Assembly (NCBI GenBank): GCA_910574015.1
Contig: CAJSYQ010000008.1
Span: 43,684-107,683 of the forward strand
Direction: 5' to 3'
DNA from: Eubacteriaceae bacterium
Lineage (GTDB): Bacteria > Bacillota > Clostridia > Lachnospirales > Lachnospiraceae
Length of the DNA: 64,000 nt
Part shown: positions 53,889 through 63,459 of the stretch, piece by piece
Position numbering within the stretch: position 1 is the first letter of the stretch
Layout of the letters: the number at the start of each line of letters is the position of its first letter
Program-made: the position numbers and the translations under genes
The notes under the pieces: generated by a model
Seen by the model: only the letters and a program-made list of their open reading frames with translations
What the model was told of the DNA's origin: nothing
Database searches by the model: none

Positions 53889-53917
53889 ATTATACACTTT
53901 GTCATGTGATAAGGCAA
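53889..53917 (-). promoter_or_regulatory. Promoter of the surface-protein operon
   Basis: Minus strand TTGCCT (53912-53917), 17-base spacer, TATAAT (53889-53894), about 37 bases before the start at 53852. Confidence 0.75.
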
Positions 53918-53953
53918 GGGTCGTCTAGCGCTGTTTTCAGCGTCAAACGACCC
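53918..53953 (-). terminator. Hairpin after the hexuronate operon
   Basis: GGGTCGT and ACGACCC with an inner GCGCTG/CAGCGT stem. It follows kdgK and directly abuts the -35 box of the next promoter. The T-run is weak, so termination is probable but not sure. Confidence 0.5.
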
Positions 53954-53981
53954 CATTCTCTCCTGTAAGGCCATAACCTAT

Positions 53982-55004
53982 TTACCTTTGCACCCTGCCG
54001 GAGGCATCCCCTCCGGCCAGCCGTTCCACCTCAGACACCGACACAAGATTATAATCCCCTTCTATGGAATGCTTCAGTGCCGAAGCCGCCACGGCAAACT
54101 CCACCGCCTCCTGCGGGGACTTCCCGCTGAGAAGGGCATAGATCAATCCGCCTCCAAAGCTGTCGCCGCCTCCCACCCGGTCTGTAATGTGAAGAGGATA
54201 CTCCCTGGAGAAATAATAGTCCTTTCCATCGTACAGCATCGCCGCCCAGTTATTGTCACTGGCGGAGATCGAGGTGCGGAGGGTAATGGCCGTCTTATCA
54301 AAACCGAACCGGTCCGTGAGCTGCTTTGCCACACTCCGATACCCTGCCTTATCCAGCCTTCCACCATAGATATCCGTATTCTCCGCCCGGATGCCAAATA
54401 CATCCGACGCATCCTCTTCGTTGGAGATACAGACATCTACATACTGGCACAGGTCTGTCATGGTCTCCCTGGCCGCCTGTCTCGTCCAGAGCTTGCCCCG
54501 GTAGTTCAGGTCACAGGAAATCTTTACTCCTTTCTCCTTCGCAGCCTGGCATGCTTCCCGGCAGATCTCCCTGACATTCTCACCCAGCGCCGGAGTGATC
54601 CCGGTAAAGTGGAACCAGTCTGCTCCGTCAAAAATGCTGTCCCAGTCAAATTCCTCCGGGCAGGCATCCTGAAGCGCTGAATGATTTCTGTCGTAAATGC
54701 AGACAGAACCCCGCTGGGATGCGCCTTTCTCCAAAAAATAGATCCCCACGCGCTCACCGCCCCGGATTATTCCTGAGACATCCACTCCATACCGGCGCAG
54801 GCTGTCCACCGCCCCCTGTCCGATGGCATGGGAGGGAAGCCGGGTAACGAATGCGGCGTCTATTCCATAGTGCGCCAGCGAAACTGCCACATTCGCCTCT
54901 CCGCCGCCAAAGGTTGCATGCATCCGGTCATTCTGAAAGAAACGGTAATATCCTTCCGGCGCCAGCCGAAGCATGATCTCGCCAAAGGTGATCACTTTTG
55001 CCAT
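53982..55004 (-). CDS. kdgK: 2-keto-3-deoxygluconate kinase
   Basis: A 340-residue PfkB-family kinase that phosphorylates KDG to KDPG. Marks are GEIMLRLAPEGY at the N terminus, GGGEANVAVSLAHYG, and the anion hole/catalytic-base segment ITDRVGGGDSFGGGLIYALL. It overlaps the aldolase gene by 13 bases. Last gene of the hexuronate operon. The subfamily is deduced mainly from context. Confidence 0.9.
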   Translation of the reverse strand: MAKVITFGEIMLRLAPEGYYRFFQNDRMHATFGGGEANVAVSLAHYGIDAAFVTRLPSHAIGQGAVDSLRRYGVDVSGIIRGGERVGIYFLEKGASQRGSVCIYDRNHSALQDACPEEFDWDSIFDGADWFHFTGITPALGENVREICREACQAAKEKGVKISCDLNYRGKLWTRQAARETMTDLCQYVDVCISNEEDASDVFGIRAENTDIYGGRLDKAGYRSVAKQLTDRFGFDKTAITLRTSISASDNNWAAMLYDGKDYYFSREYPLHITDRVGGGDSFGGGLIYALLSGKSPQEAVEFAVAASALKHSIEGDYNLVSVSEVERLAGGDASGRVQR

Positions 55005-55645
55005 GTTTCCCGTGCCTCCCTCACTACTTTTCTGGACTTAATGCACAATTCTTTTATCTCATCCCACTTCTGGTTGTCGATAAGGTCAGACGTCACCATA
55101 TAGGAACCGCCGCAGGCGGCGATCAACGGCGATTTCATATAGTCTCCCAGGTTTTTCAGGGAAATGCCTCCTGTGGGCATGATACGGAACATGGGAAAGG
55201 GGGCGCTGAGGGCTTTGATCTTCGCCAGCCCGCCAGACTGCTCCGCCGGAAAGAACTTGATGAGCTCCAGCCCGGATTTCAGCGCCGCATGGTAGTCCGT
55301 AGCAGTAGAACAGCCGGGATAGATGGGAATCTTTTTCTTCTTTGCATAATCCACCAGATCCTGATCATAGCCGGGGGTTACGATAAACTGTCCGCCGGCG
55401 CCGATGACCATATCAATATGATCCCTGGTTGTGACGGTTCCCGCACCCAATATCATATCGGGGCACGCTTCTTTCATGCGCTGGATGGCGGTGTCGGCAC
55501 CGGCGGCGCGGAAGGTGATCTCCGCGATGGGAACCCCGCCTTCACAGAGAGCCTCTGCCAGTGCCACGGCATCCCGCTCTGGATGGTTCAGGCGCACCAC
55601 CGGGACAACACCGATCTTTGTTATCTTCCTGTCTAATTCATTCAT
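54992..55645 (-). CDS. eda: KDPG/KHG aldolase
   Basis: A 217-residue class I aldolase that splits KDPG to pyruvate and glyceraldehyde-3-phosphate. Catalytic residues are visible: the Glu in ITFRAAGAD's neighbourhood (GVPIAEITFR), Schiff-base Lys in LELIKFFPAEQSGG, and the TGGI phosphate site in MPTGGISLKN. The true start is ATG 55645 (MNELDRK) behind AAGGAGA, not the upstream ATG of the open frame. Between the mannonate oxidoreductase and kdgK. Confidence 0.94.
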   Translation of the reverse strand: MNELDRKITKIGVVPVVRLNHPERDAVALAEALCEGGVPIAEITFRAAGADTAIQRMKEACPDMILGAGTVTTRDHIDMVIGAGGQFIVTPGYDQDLVDYAKKKKIPIYPGCSTATDYHAALKSGLELIKFFPAEQSGGLAKIKALSAPFPMFRIMPTGGISLKNLGDYMKSPLIAACGGSYMVTSDLIDNQKWDEIKELCIKSRKVVREARETWQK

Positions 55646-55699
55646 ACATATCTCTCCTTTCCGATGCAAACAGGCTGCTCCAAAGTCCTATTTCCACTT

Positions 55700-56545
55700 C
55701 TATACTCCGGAATAGGCGGCAAAGCCCGCATCAATAGGCAGCACGATCCCAGTGATGGCGCTGGCGGCCTCCTCACAGCAGAGGAAAAATACCGAGCCAA
55801 GAAGCTCTTCGCTTTCCACAAACCGTCCCATGGGAGTTCCCGACAGAATCTTATTGGAGCGCGCCGTGGGCGTGCCGTCTTCTTGAAATAAAAGAGAACG
55901 GTTCTGATTGGATACAAGAAATCCCGGCGCAATGGCATTGCATCGGATTCCTGTTCCGGCAAAATGGGTGGCCAGCCACTGTGTAAAATTAGATACCGCC
56001 GCTTTTGCCGCAGAATACGCCGGTATCTTCGTGAGGGGGATATAGGCATTCATGGAAGACACATTGAGGATACAGCCGGACCTTTTCTCCACCATATCCC
56101 GGGCAAATACCTGAGAAGGGAGCAGCGTCCCCTGGAAGTTCAGTTTGAAAACAAAATCCACGCCATCTGGATCCAGATCAAAAAATGTTTTCTGCCCCTT
56201 CGCCGCCTCATGCTGGTATTCGTTATCCGTAGTGGCACGGGGATTATTTCCACCAGCGCCGTTTACCAGAATGTCGCAGGGGCCGAGCTCTTCCCGAATC
56301 TTATTGTATACTGTCTCCAGCGCCTCTTTTTCCAGGACGTTTGCCCCATAGCCCTCACAGATAAATCCCTCACCTTTTACCTCTTCAGACAGCTTTTTCA
56401 CACTCTCCTCATTGAGATCCAGGGCCGCCACCTTCGCCCCGGCCTGGGCAAATGCCTTCGCCATAGTGCCGCACAAGATGCCGCCGGCTCCTGTCACCAC
56501 CACTACCTTTCCTGTAAAATCAACCTTTAATGGTAACTCCATCAT
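55700..56545 (-). CDS. SDR-type D-mannonate oxidoreductase
   Basis: A 281-residue short-chain dehydrogenase. It has TGAGGILCGTMAKAFA for NAD(P), NGAGGNNP, and catalytic Ser/Tyr/Lys in NVSSMNAY...YSAAKAAV. Between uxaC and eda, it should catalyse the fructuronate/mannonate step, replacing the unrelated long-chain UxuB of E. coli. The start is ATG 56545 (MMELPLK) behind AAGGAC. Role is inferred from operon position; fold is certain. Confidence 0.85.
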   Translation of the reverse strand: MMELPLKVDFTGKVVVVTGAGGILCGTMAKAFAQAGAKVAALDLNEESVKKLSEEVKGEGFICEGYGANVLEKEALETVYNKIREELGPCDILVNGAGGNNPRATTDNEYQHEAAKGQKTFFDLDPDGVDFVFKLNFQGTLLPSQVFARDMVEKRSGCILNVSSMNAYIPLTKIPAYSAAKAAVSNFTQWLATHFAGTGIRCNAIAPGFLVSNQNRSLLFQEDGTPTARSNKILSGTPMGRFVESEELLGSVFFLCCEEAASAITGIVLPIDAGFAAYSGV

Positions 56546-56561
56546 ACTATCCCGTCCTTTC

Positions 56562-57956
56562 TTAAAACCCAAAAAATCCTTTTGTATTTCTATAGCTCAG
56601 ATCCGTGATCAGTTCATCCAGATATTTTTTATCATCCGGGTACTGACCGCTCTCCACCCATTCCCCCACCATCTCGCAGAGGATGCGCCGGAAATATTCA
56701 TGCCGTGTATAGCTGAGGAACGAACGGGAATCCGTCAGCATTCCCACAAAAGAGCCTAGGACGCCGTTGGCGGCCAGCTCCGTCAGCTGATTCCTAATCC
56801 CCGGACGGCTGTCATTGAACCACCAGGCGCTGCCCTGCTGAAGCCTGCCGGCTGTGCCACCGCCCTGGAAACATGCCATAATGGTAGCAATGGCCGTATT
56901 GTCCGCAGGATTCAGCGAGTAGAGAATCGTCTTGGGAAGTCCCTCATTTTCCACAAAGGCATTTAGCAGGGAAGCCAGATTGGAGACACCGGACTGGCTG
57001 TTGACGGCATCATATCCCGTATCGGCACCCAGATTCCTAAACTGTGGACGGTTAATATTCCTCAGGCAGCCAAAATGAATCTGCATCACCCAGTTTTTCT
57101 CGGCATATTTTCGCGCGCATGAAATCGTAACCCGTGTCTTGTATGCATCTGCCAGTGACGGCTCCGGACACTTTCCCGACATCGCCGCAGCAAATGCCTC
57201 GTCCGCCATTCTGGGATCCGGCTCCTGATACATACAATAATCCAGACCATGGTCGGCGCACAGACAGCCGTGCCCGGCAAAATAATCTATGCGCTGGCAG
57301 AGGGCGTCGATCACCGCCGCGGTGGAATTCAGCGGACGCCCCGCCACCTCCGACAAAGACCGGATATACCCGGCAAAGCCTTCCTTATCAATATTTACCG
57401 CCCTGTCCGGCCGGAATGCCGGCAGCACCCGGATCTTCATACCCGTCTCGGCCGCCATCCGTTCATGATACCGGAGATCGTCCACCGGATCGTCGGTTGT
57501 GCAGATGGCGCGCACATCAAATTTTTTCATCAGGCTGCGGGCCGAATAACCCTTCAGCACTTCATTGCAGCGATCATATATCACATCCGCATTGTCTGCT
57601 GTCAGTATGTCATGTATGCCAAAGCCTCTCTGGAGCTCCAGGTGGCTCCAGTGATAGATGGGATTTCCCATAAGCTTTGGCATCACACTGGCAAAAGCGC
57701 GGAATTTCTCACGATCCGGCGCATTTCCAGTAATCCTGTCCTCTGGGATACCCGCCGCCCGCATGACGCGCCATTTATAATGGTCGCCTCCCAGCCATAC
57801 CTGCGATATATTATCAAATCTTCTATCCTCCGCAATCTCCTGCGGGCTGATATGACAGTGATAATCAATGATCGGCAGCTTCTCTGCCACCTCATGGTAT
57901 AATCTCACGGCAGTAGGTGTGGACAGGAGAAAATCTTCATCCATAAATGCTCTCAC
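56562..57956 (-). CDS. uxaC: Glucuronate isomerase
   Basis: A 464-residue isomerase turning glucuronate into fructuronate (or galacturonate into tagaturonate). The metal motif IDYHCHISPQEI and the ITDRSRFLSY-like FVGMLTDSRSFLSYTRHEYFRR near the end are typical. The start is a GTG 57954-57956 with GGAGGG six bases upstream; it overlaps the uxuA stop (GTGA). The frame is open to 57998, but that lies in uxuA. Confidence 0.94.
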   Translation of the reverse strand: MRAFMDEDFLLSTPTAVRLYHEVAEKLPIIDYHCHISPQEIAEDRRFDNISQVWLGGDHYKWRVMRAAGIPEDRITGNAPDREKFRAFASVMPKLMGNPIYHWSHLELQRGFGIHDILTADNADVIYDRCNEVLKGYSARSLMKKFDVRAICTTDDPVDDLRYHERMAAETGMKIRVLPAFRPDRAVNIDKEGFAGYIRSLSEVAGRPLNSTAAVIDALCQRIDYFAGHGCLCADHGLDYCMYQEPDPRMADEAFAAAMSGKCPEPSLADAYKTRVTISCARKYAEKNWVMQIHFGCLRNINRPQFRNLGADTGYDAVNSQSGVSNLASLLNAFVENEGLPKTILYSLNPADNTAIATIMACFQGGGTAGRLQQGSAWWFNDSRPGIRNQLTELAANGVLGSFVGMLTDSRSFLSYTRHEYFRRILCEMVGEWVESGQYPDDKKYLDELITDLSYRNTKGFFGF

Positions 57957-59023
57957 TTTTTGCCCTCCATACGCTCCAGCATATCCCAACAGCCCCACAT
58001 ATACATGATTCCCAGAGCACGGTCATACAGCCCATATCCGGGACGGCACTCCTCTCCCCAGATATGGCGTCCGTGGTCTGGGCGGATATATCCGTCAAAG
58101 CCGCAATCGTGATAGGCCCGCATGATTTCCAGTATTCCTACATCGCCGTCGCAGTCCCGGTGGGATACCTCGGAGAAGTCCCCATTAGGATAATGTCTTA
58201 CATTCCGTATGTGGGCAAAGGCGATCCGGGAGCAATGGCTGCGGATCAGATCTGGGATATCATTGTCCACATCTGCCCCCAGAGAACCAGAGCAGAGGCA
58301 GAGGCAGTTATGGTCATCCTCCACCATTTCCAGAAAACGTTCGATTGACGCCTTATCTACCAGCAGCCGGGGCAGGCCGAAAATATCCCAGGGTGGATCG
58401 TCGGGATGAATCGCCATCCGAATCCCTGTCTCATGGCAGACTGGCATAATCGCTTCGAGAAAATATTTCAGATTATCCCAGAGCTTCTCCTTCGTCACCG
58501 GGCGGTATGCCTCAAAGAGCTCATCCAGCTTCGCCATCCGCTCCGGCTCCCAGCCCGGAAAGGTCATGCCCCGGAGATTCTTCAAAATATAATCTGCCAT
58601 CTCCCGGTAGTCCTGCCGGATCTTATCCTTCTCATAATACAGCGCGGTGGATCCGTCCTCCAGCGGGTGAAAGAGATCGGTCCTAGTCCAGTCAAAGATC
58701 GGCATAAAATTGTAGGTTACTACCTTGACGCCAAATTTCGACAGATTGCGCAGCGTCTGTTTATAATTCTCGATATACCGGTCCCGGGAGGGCAGGCCGA
58801 TCTTAATATCATCGTGAACATTTACACTCTCCACCACTTCCATATGAAAGCCGTGCCCCTCAATCTGCTGCCGCATTTTCTCAATCTCATGAATCTCCCA
58901 CACCTCTCCGGCAGGCTTATCATGGAGAGCCCAGACAAGTCCCGTCACTCCGGGAATCTGCCTGATCTGTTCCTGCGTGATACTGTCGTTTCCCTCACCG
59001 TACCAGCGAAATGTCATCTGCAT
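57953..59023 (-). CDS. uxuA: Mannonate dehydratase
   Basis: A 356-residue UxuA, dehydrating D-mannonate to KDG. Landmarks: MTFRWYGEGNDSIT, VVTYNFMPIFDWTRTDL, MAIHPDDPPWDIFGLPR, CSGSLGAD and a C-terminal R-PDHGRHIWGE with metal-binding His. Ribosome site GGAGG. Order in the operon: GH3, uxuA, uxaC, SDR, eda, kdgK. Confidence 0.96.
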   Translation of the reverse strand: MQMTFRWYGEGNDSITQEQIRQIPGVTGLVWALHDKPAGEVWEIHEIEKMRQQIEGHGFHMEVVESVNVHDDIKIGLPSRDRYIENYKQTLRNLSKFGVKVVTYNFMPIFDWTRTDLFHPLEDGSTALYYEKDKIRQDYREMADYILKNLRGMTFPGWEPERMAKLDELFEAYRPVTKEKLWDNLKYFLEAIMPVCHETGIRMAIHPDDPPWDIFGLPRLLVDKASIERFLEMVEDDHNCLCLCSGSLGADVDNDIPDLIRSHCSRIAFAHIRNVRHYPNGDFSEVSHRDCDGDVGILEIMRAYHDCGFDGYIRPDHGRHIWGEECRPGYGLYDRALGIMYMWGCWDMLERMEGKK

Positions 59024-59043
59024 GGATCATGCCTCCTTCTCCC

Positions 59044-60816
59044 TTATATCCTTGTATCAAAGATGCCGCAGAAGGAATCTACCGGATCCTTTCCGGTAAA
59101 CGCCTCCTCTCCTGTCATAAGCTTTTCCACCAGGGCGTCCAGTGTGGAATCCTTGCTGTCATAGGTGTTGATATAGGTGCGGGCCTGCGGAATATCCGCC
59201 AGCACGAAGGGATGTCCCGTGCCGATCACCACCACCGGAAGTTCAAACACATACCAGGGAATCTCCCCGCCGCCCTTTGTCATACCGAATGCCGGTCTCG
59301 CCACAGGCTGAAAGCCGCCTGCTATATCCACCAGCGTAATGATGAGATCCTGATTTTCCCGAAACTCTTTAATGGGCGTCTTGCCGGCGAAATACATATT
59401 CAGATCCGGCTTTTTGCCCTCCTGTGCCTCTTTCATCATCTGGTCAAGAGGGCTCTCATAGATAAATGCGTCAAAGCCCCTGGCGGCCAGCCTGTCCCGG
59501 AGCGCCTCAGCCGGAGATGACTTGGCGGCAAACAGTGTACCCAGTCCCGGCGCAGACAGTCCCTTCACATGTACGATCATGATTCGCTTATATTTCTGCG
59601 GAGTGAGGGGAAGTACATCCTTATCCTTGTATTTTACCAGTGTCACCGACCTGTCTGAAATCTCCTTCTGCATCTCAATGTGCTCTCGGCATCCCACTGT
59701 CTCATGCAGCTTCTCAAGAGGAGGAACGATGTCATTTTTCGCCTTGCGGTGCAGTCCCATATGAGCCTTCAGCGCCAGGATCCGGTGAAGGGCATCATCC
59801 AGCCGCTCTTCGCTGATCCGTCCGTCCAGGACACCCTGCTTCATGCTGGCGAAATCTTCTTCCATCTCATTGAAGAACAGGAACATATCTACCCCCGCCG
59901 CAATGGCGGCGGGAAGGACATCACTTCTCTTCATACGGCAGGTGAGTCCCACCATATGGGAGGCATCTGTCAGCACCATTCCATTAAACTTCAGTTTGTC
60001 CCGAAGCAGCCCCTGGATCAGTTCCGGGGACAGGGTCGCCGGCATCATTTCATCATCCGAGATAGCGGGATTATAATGCCTTGCATAGGCGGGCTGCATG
60101 ATATGCCCCACCATGATAGCCTCCAGGCCGTTATCGATAAGATTCCCGTACACCATGCCAAAGGTTCTGTCCCACTCCTCACAGCTCATAGTATTCACAC
60201 TGTTTGCCACATGCTGGTCCCGGAAATCCAGTCCGTCTCCCGGAAAATGCTTGGCCGCACAACAGAATCCCGGATTCTCATGAGCGCCGTCCAGGTATGC
60301 CTTCGTCATAGCCGCCACCCGGTGCGGATCGTTTCCATACGTCCGCAGGCCGATCACTGGATTCTCCCAGTTGTATAAAATATCGCTGACCGGCGCAAAG
60401 GACAGGTTGCAGCCGATGGCCGCCGCCTCTTTATTTGCCATGCGCCCCAGTTCATAGGCGTAATCTGCATTTCCCGTGGCCGCTATCTTAGTCTGACTGC
60501 CGATCATGGTGCCGTCTGTACAGGCACCGTCGCCGCCATTTTCCGTATTGCACGCTATGATCAGCGGAATCTTACTGTTCTCCTGAAGGATACGGTTCTG
60601 TTCGTGGATCTCCTCCGCCTTTCCCGGATTGTACCGGATGCCGCCGATATGATAATCATTGACTGTCATCTTGAGATAGTCCTCTTCACGGCTGGATCCC
60701 ATATTGAAGAATAACTGCCCGATCTTCTCATCCAGCGACATATCTGCTATCGTATCCTCCACCCATTTACAGTCCTCATCTGTCAGGTGAAAGGGCTTTG
60801 CCTTCATATCTACCAT
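59044..60816 (-). CDS. GH3 glycosidase, cytosolic
   Basis: A 590-residue GH3 enzyme without signal peptide. N-terminal barrel with KHFPGDGLDFRDQH (NagZ-like His/Asp dyad region) and the nucleophile Asp in VLTDASHMVG, and a C-terminal alpha/beta domain ending in a HPFVLADIPQ segment. GH3 covers beta-glucosidase and beta-N-acetylhexosaminidase activities. Here it sits in the glucuronate operon where a GH2 beta-glucuronidase would be expected, so it may release a uronic acid or its partner sugar. Its start overlaps the HAD gene by seven bases. Confidence 0.85.
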   Translation of the reverse strand: MVDMKAKPFHLTDEDCKWVEDTIADMSLDEKIGQLFFNMGSSREEDYLKMTVNDYHIGGIRYNPGKAEEIHEQNRILQENSKIPLIIACNTENGGDGACTDGTMIGSQTKIAATGNADYAYELGRMANKEAAAIGCNLSFAPVSDILYNWENPVIGLRTYGNDPHRVAAMTKAYLDGAHENPGFCCAAKHFPGDGLDFRDQHVANSVNTMSCEEWDRTFGMVYGNLIDNGLEAIMVGHIMQPAYARHYNPAISDDEMMPATLSPELIQGLLRDKLKFNGMVLTDASHMVGLTCRMKRSDVLPAAIAAGVDMFLFFNEMEEDFASMKQGVLDGRISEERLDDALHRILALKAHMGLHRKAKNDIVPPLEKLHETVGCREHIEMQKEISDRSVTLVKYKDKDVLPLTPQKYKRIMIVHVKGLSAPGLGTLFAAKSSPAEALRDRLAARGFDAFIYESPLDQMMKEAQEGKKPDLNMYFAGKTPIKEFRENQDLIITLVDIAGGFQPVARPAFGMTKGGGEIPWYVFELPVVVIGTGHPFVLADIPQARTYINTYDSKDSTLDALVEKLMTGEEAFTGKDPVDSFCGIFDTRI

Positions 60817-61670
60817 GATTTACCTCCATTTAAGTTTTCCAGAAATCGTTCTCTCTGTTCCTGCTGGTACCCGTCTCCAAAAGTTCCTGCCAGCAAAAGC
60901 GGTAGCCCCTCTGTTACAAACGCCTTCCAGCTCTGTTCTTCATGGCGCACAAGGACCGGATAAAAATATACCCCATTCTGCTCCGCCGCCTCCAGATCCC
61001 CGGCGGCATCCCCGCACATCAGCACATGATCCGCCTCATAGCCACGGCCCAGAAGTTCTTGAATGCAGGACGCCTTACTGCCGGAATCCTGGGCCATAAC
61101 GATATCCGTGTACTCCAGAAGTCCATATTTCTCCCACTCATTTAGAACCGCTTCCCGGTTGGCACTGGAAACCACCGCCACATCCGCCTGTTTATGCGCC
61201 TCCGCCAGGGCCTCTCTGACTCCCAGGAAAGGATGGATCTCTTCCCCGGGAAGGTTCTCCACCGCCTGATTCACCGCATCACTCCAGGCCAGAGCCTTGC
61301 GCAGGCAGAGAGAGTCCCTCTCTCTTATGGCATGTCCCAGCGCCGCATTGGACAGTTCCGGGGCAGCCTGAACCCATTGCTCCAGAGCGGGGAGGTCCGG
61401 GATCTCCGTATATTTTTCCTGTATCTCCCGCAGTGCCTTTGCCAGTCCCTTAAAGCGGTTAATGCCCCTTGTTATGGTAAAGAGGTTAATCTCATTCCAC
61501 CGCTCCAGGATCTCATCCCGCCATCTCTCCAGTCCCCATTCTTTCACCATACAGGGACCGAAGCAGTGAAAATGCTTGGAGTTCATCGTGTCCATGGCAC
61601 AGCCGTCACTGTCCACACAGACTAGAAAGTCTTTCTTTTTTTTATATTCCCTCAATTCCTTACCCCTCAC
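60810..61670 (-). CDS. HAD-superfamily phosphatase-like hydrolase
   Basis: About 286 residues. Motif I DSDGCAMDT, motif II SSANREAVL, Lys in DSGSKAS and motif IV GDAAGDLEAAEQNG are all present, so it should be an active phosphohydrolase. The cap domain is helical (about 50-150). Likely starts at GTG 61670 behind GGGAGG, inside the end of the transporter gene. Second gene of the hexuronate operon; the substrate is unknown. Confidence 0.8.
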   Translation of the reverse strand: MRGKELREYKKKKDFLVCVDSDGCAMDTMNSKHFHCFGPCMVKEWGLERWRDEILERWNEINLFTITRGINRFKGLAKALREIQEKYTEIPDLPALEQWVQAAPELSNAALGHAIRERDSLCLRKALAWSDAVNQAVENLPGEEIHPFLGVREALAEAHKQADVAVVSSANREAVLNEWEKYGLLEYTDIVMAQDSGSKASCIQELLGRGYEADHVLMCGDAAGDLEAAEQNGVYFYPVLVRHEEQSWKAFVTEGLPLLLAGTFGDGYQQEQRERFLENLNGGKSW

Positions 61671-63075
61671 TTTTACCTCCCTGATGCCGGCGCGCCAATT
61701 CATCCACATTTTCCTGAACCCTTCTCCGGTTCAGCGGATAGATAAACTGGAGGCAGACGGCAACCAGCACAAAGCCAATGGCCGGGGCAATACAGGACAG
61801 CTTAAAGATGCCTTCCGTAACGGCAGGTTCAAATGCCGTTGCCTGGGTATATCCGATGAGGGAGAGCAGGGAGCCAACCATTCCAGAAGACAGCGCCTGC
61901 CCGAGCTTTCTGGCAAAGGAGTAGACTGAATAAATCGTCCCGTCCTCCCGGACGCCATTTTTCACCTCGGCGTCATCGATCACATCTGTGATCATCGCCC
62001 AGACAATGGTGTTAAAGAAGCCCAGTCCGATATAAGCCACTGTGAAAAAGGCAACATACACATAGGGATTGGCCGGATGCACCAGAAGGCATACAATGAA
62101 AATGACCGCCGAGACAAGACAGGATACAACGGAGAGTTCCTTTTTGCCAAACTTGGTGGAAAGCTTCACTGCGAAGGGAGCACAGATGGCAAGCACGGCA
62201 ATGGAACTGATAAAGGATGAGGCTGACTGTGCCGCACTGCTTCCGTAAAAATTCGGGAATACATATCCCGCCATTCCCTGCATGGTCAGCATGGCCAGCA
62301 GAAGGGCGATGGCCGCGGCAATGATTCCCAGCAGAGCGCGGTTGGTAAAGAGATTTTTAAATAATTTCGCCACATTCAGTTTCTCATTGTTCGCTGGTAC
62401 CTCTATCCGCTCCTGAACGAGATTAAAACAGAGAAAATAGCAGATGATAGCCAAAACACTGAATATTCCTGCAATCACTGTCATCCGGGGACCGGAGAGA
62501 ACGGTATTTCCCTTCACCGTAATATAGGCGAATAGAGGTGTTCCGGAACCAATGATCAGCCCTGCCAGCGTTGCACCAATGGTCCTCCAGGTAGACAGCT
62601 CTGCCCGGTCCTTTGGCTCCGGTGATATAGCGGAGGCCATGGATCCATAGGGAATGTTGATGGATGTGTAGAAGATAGAACCCCAGAGGATATAAGTAAC
62701 CACCATCCAGACTATCTTAAATCCGTAGGGCATACCGGAAAATCCAGACTGATAGATCAGAAAGGACGCGATGGCCACCGGTCCGCACATCCTTTTGATC
62801 CAGGGCTTGAACTTGCCGTCCTTTGTCGGTCTGGACCGGTCAACAATCTGCCCCATGGTCACGTCTGTAACGGCATCCACGAAACGGGCCGCCATCATAA
62901 GCAGCCCCACCACGGCGGCAGAGATTCCCATCACATCCGTATAAAATTTCAGCATAAAGCTGGATGATAAGATAAATGTAAAATCATTTCCAAAATCACC
63001 AAACATATATCCCAGCTTGTCCTTCATCCCAAAAGGCCGGACAGAGGCGGTTGCTGTGGTTGAATCTGTATTCAT
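61660..63075 (-). CDS. GPH-family sugar:cation symporter
   Basis: A 471-residue transporter with 12 membrane segments. The glycoside-pentoside-hexuronide motif is visible: GYMFGDFGNDF near the start and D-x-x-x-G-x-I-V-D-RSRPTKDGKFKPW in the 2/3 loop. It would bring in a hexuronide or glycoside with Na+ or H+. First gene of the operon; start ATG 63075 behind GAGGTAAAC. The space 63076-63298 upstream holds no gene and probably the promoter; no sure -35/-10 pair was found. Confidence 0.9.
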   Translation of the reverse strand: MNTDSTTATASVRPFGMKDKLGYMFGDFGNDFTFILSSSFMLKFYTDVMGISAAVVGLLMMAARFVDAVTDVTMGQIVDRSRPTKDGKFKPWIKRMCGPVAIASFLIYQSGFSGMPYGFKIVWMVVTYILWGSIFYTSINIPYGSMASAISPEPKDRAELSTWRTIGATLAGLIIGSGTPLFAYITVKGNTVLSGPRMTVIAGIFSVLAIICYFLCFNLVQERIEVPANNEKLNVAKLFKNLFTNRALLGIIAAAIALLLAMLTMQGMAGYVFPNFYGSSAAQSASSFISSIAVLAICAPFAVKLSTKFGKKELSVVSCLVSAVIFIVCLLVHPANPYVYVAFFTVAYIGLGFFNTIVWAMITDVIDDAEVKNGVREDGTIYSVYSFARKLGQALSSGMVGSLLSLIGYTQATAFEPAVTEGIFKLSCIAPAIGFVLVAVCLQFIYPLNRRRVQENVDELARRHQGGKSEG

Positions 63076-63298
63076 AGTTTACCTCATTTCTACTACAATA
63101 TATTTATGGTTAATATCTCTTACAGTCAGTAAGGGATTACCCATCTTGTTGCTAAAACTGCTATAATGATGGAGCAACCGGTATATCGGCTTCTTTTCTT
63201 GGACTTTGCGTCCGTCGCACAGACACAAACAGCCTCAAAAAGTTAAGAATAGTATGGCTGATTCCGAAAATAGTATTCTCCAACAGAAAAATTTCTAT

Positions 63299-63341
63299 AA
63301 AAAGCAGGAGCATAACTGGAAGAGACCAGTTATACTCCTGC
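63299..63341 (-). terminator. Terminator after the GNAT gene
   Basis: GCAGGAGCATAACTGG pairs with CCAGTTATACTCCTGC (one mismatch) around AAGAGA; on the minus strand five T follow. Confidence 0.8.
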
Positions 63342-63459
63342 TGCAAGAGAAAAGAAGTTATTTCTATTTAATTGTTCCTGAATGCCTTGATTCTAATAAT
63401 ACCAATTCCATACTTATCCTGCTTTCACTGCTGCCTCAGTAAACTCTCCCGGTATATTC

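Noticed and set aside
63161..63346. 61-codon minus-strand frame between the GPH transporter and GNAT genes
   Set aside because: It runs through the terminator stem and has no ribosome site; judged non-coding.
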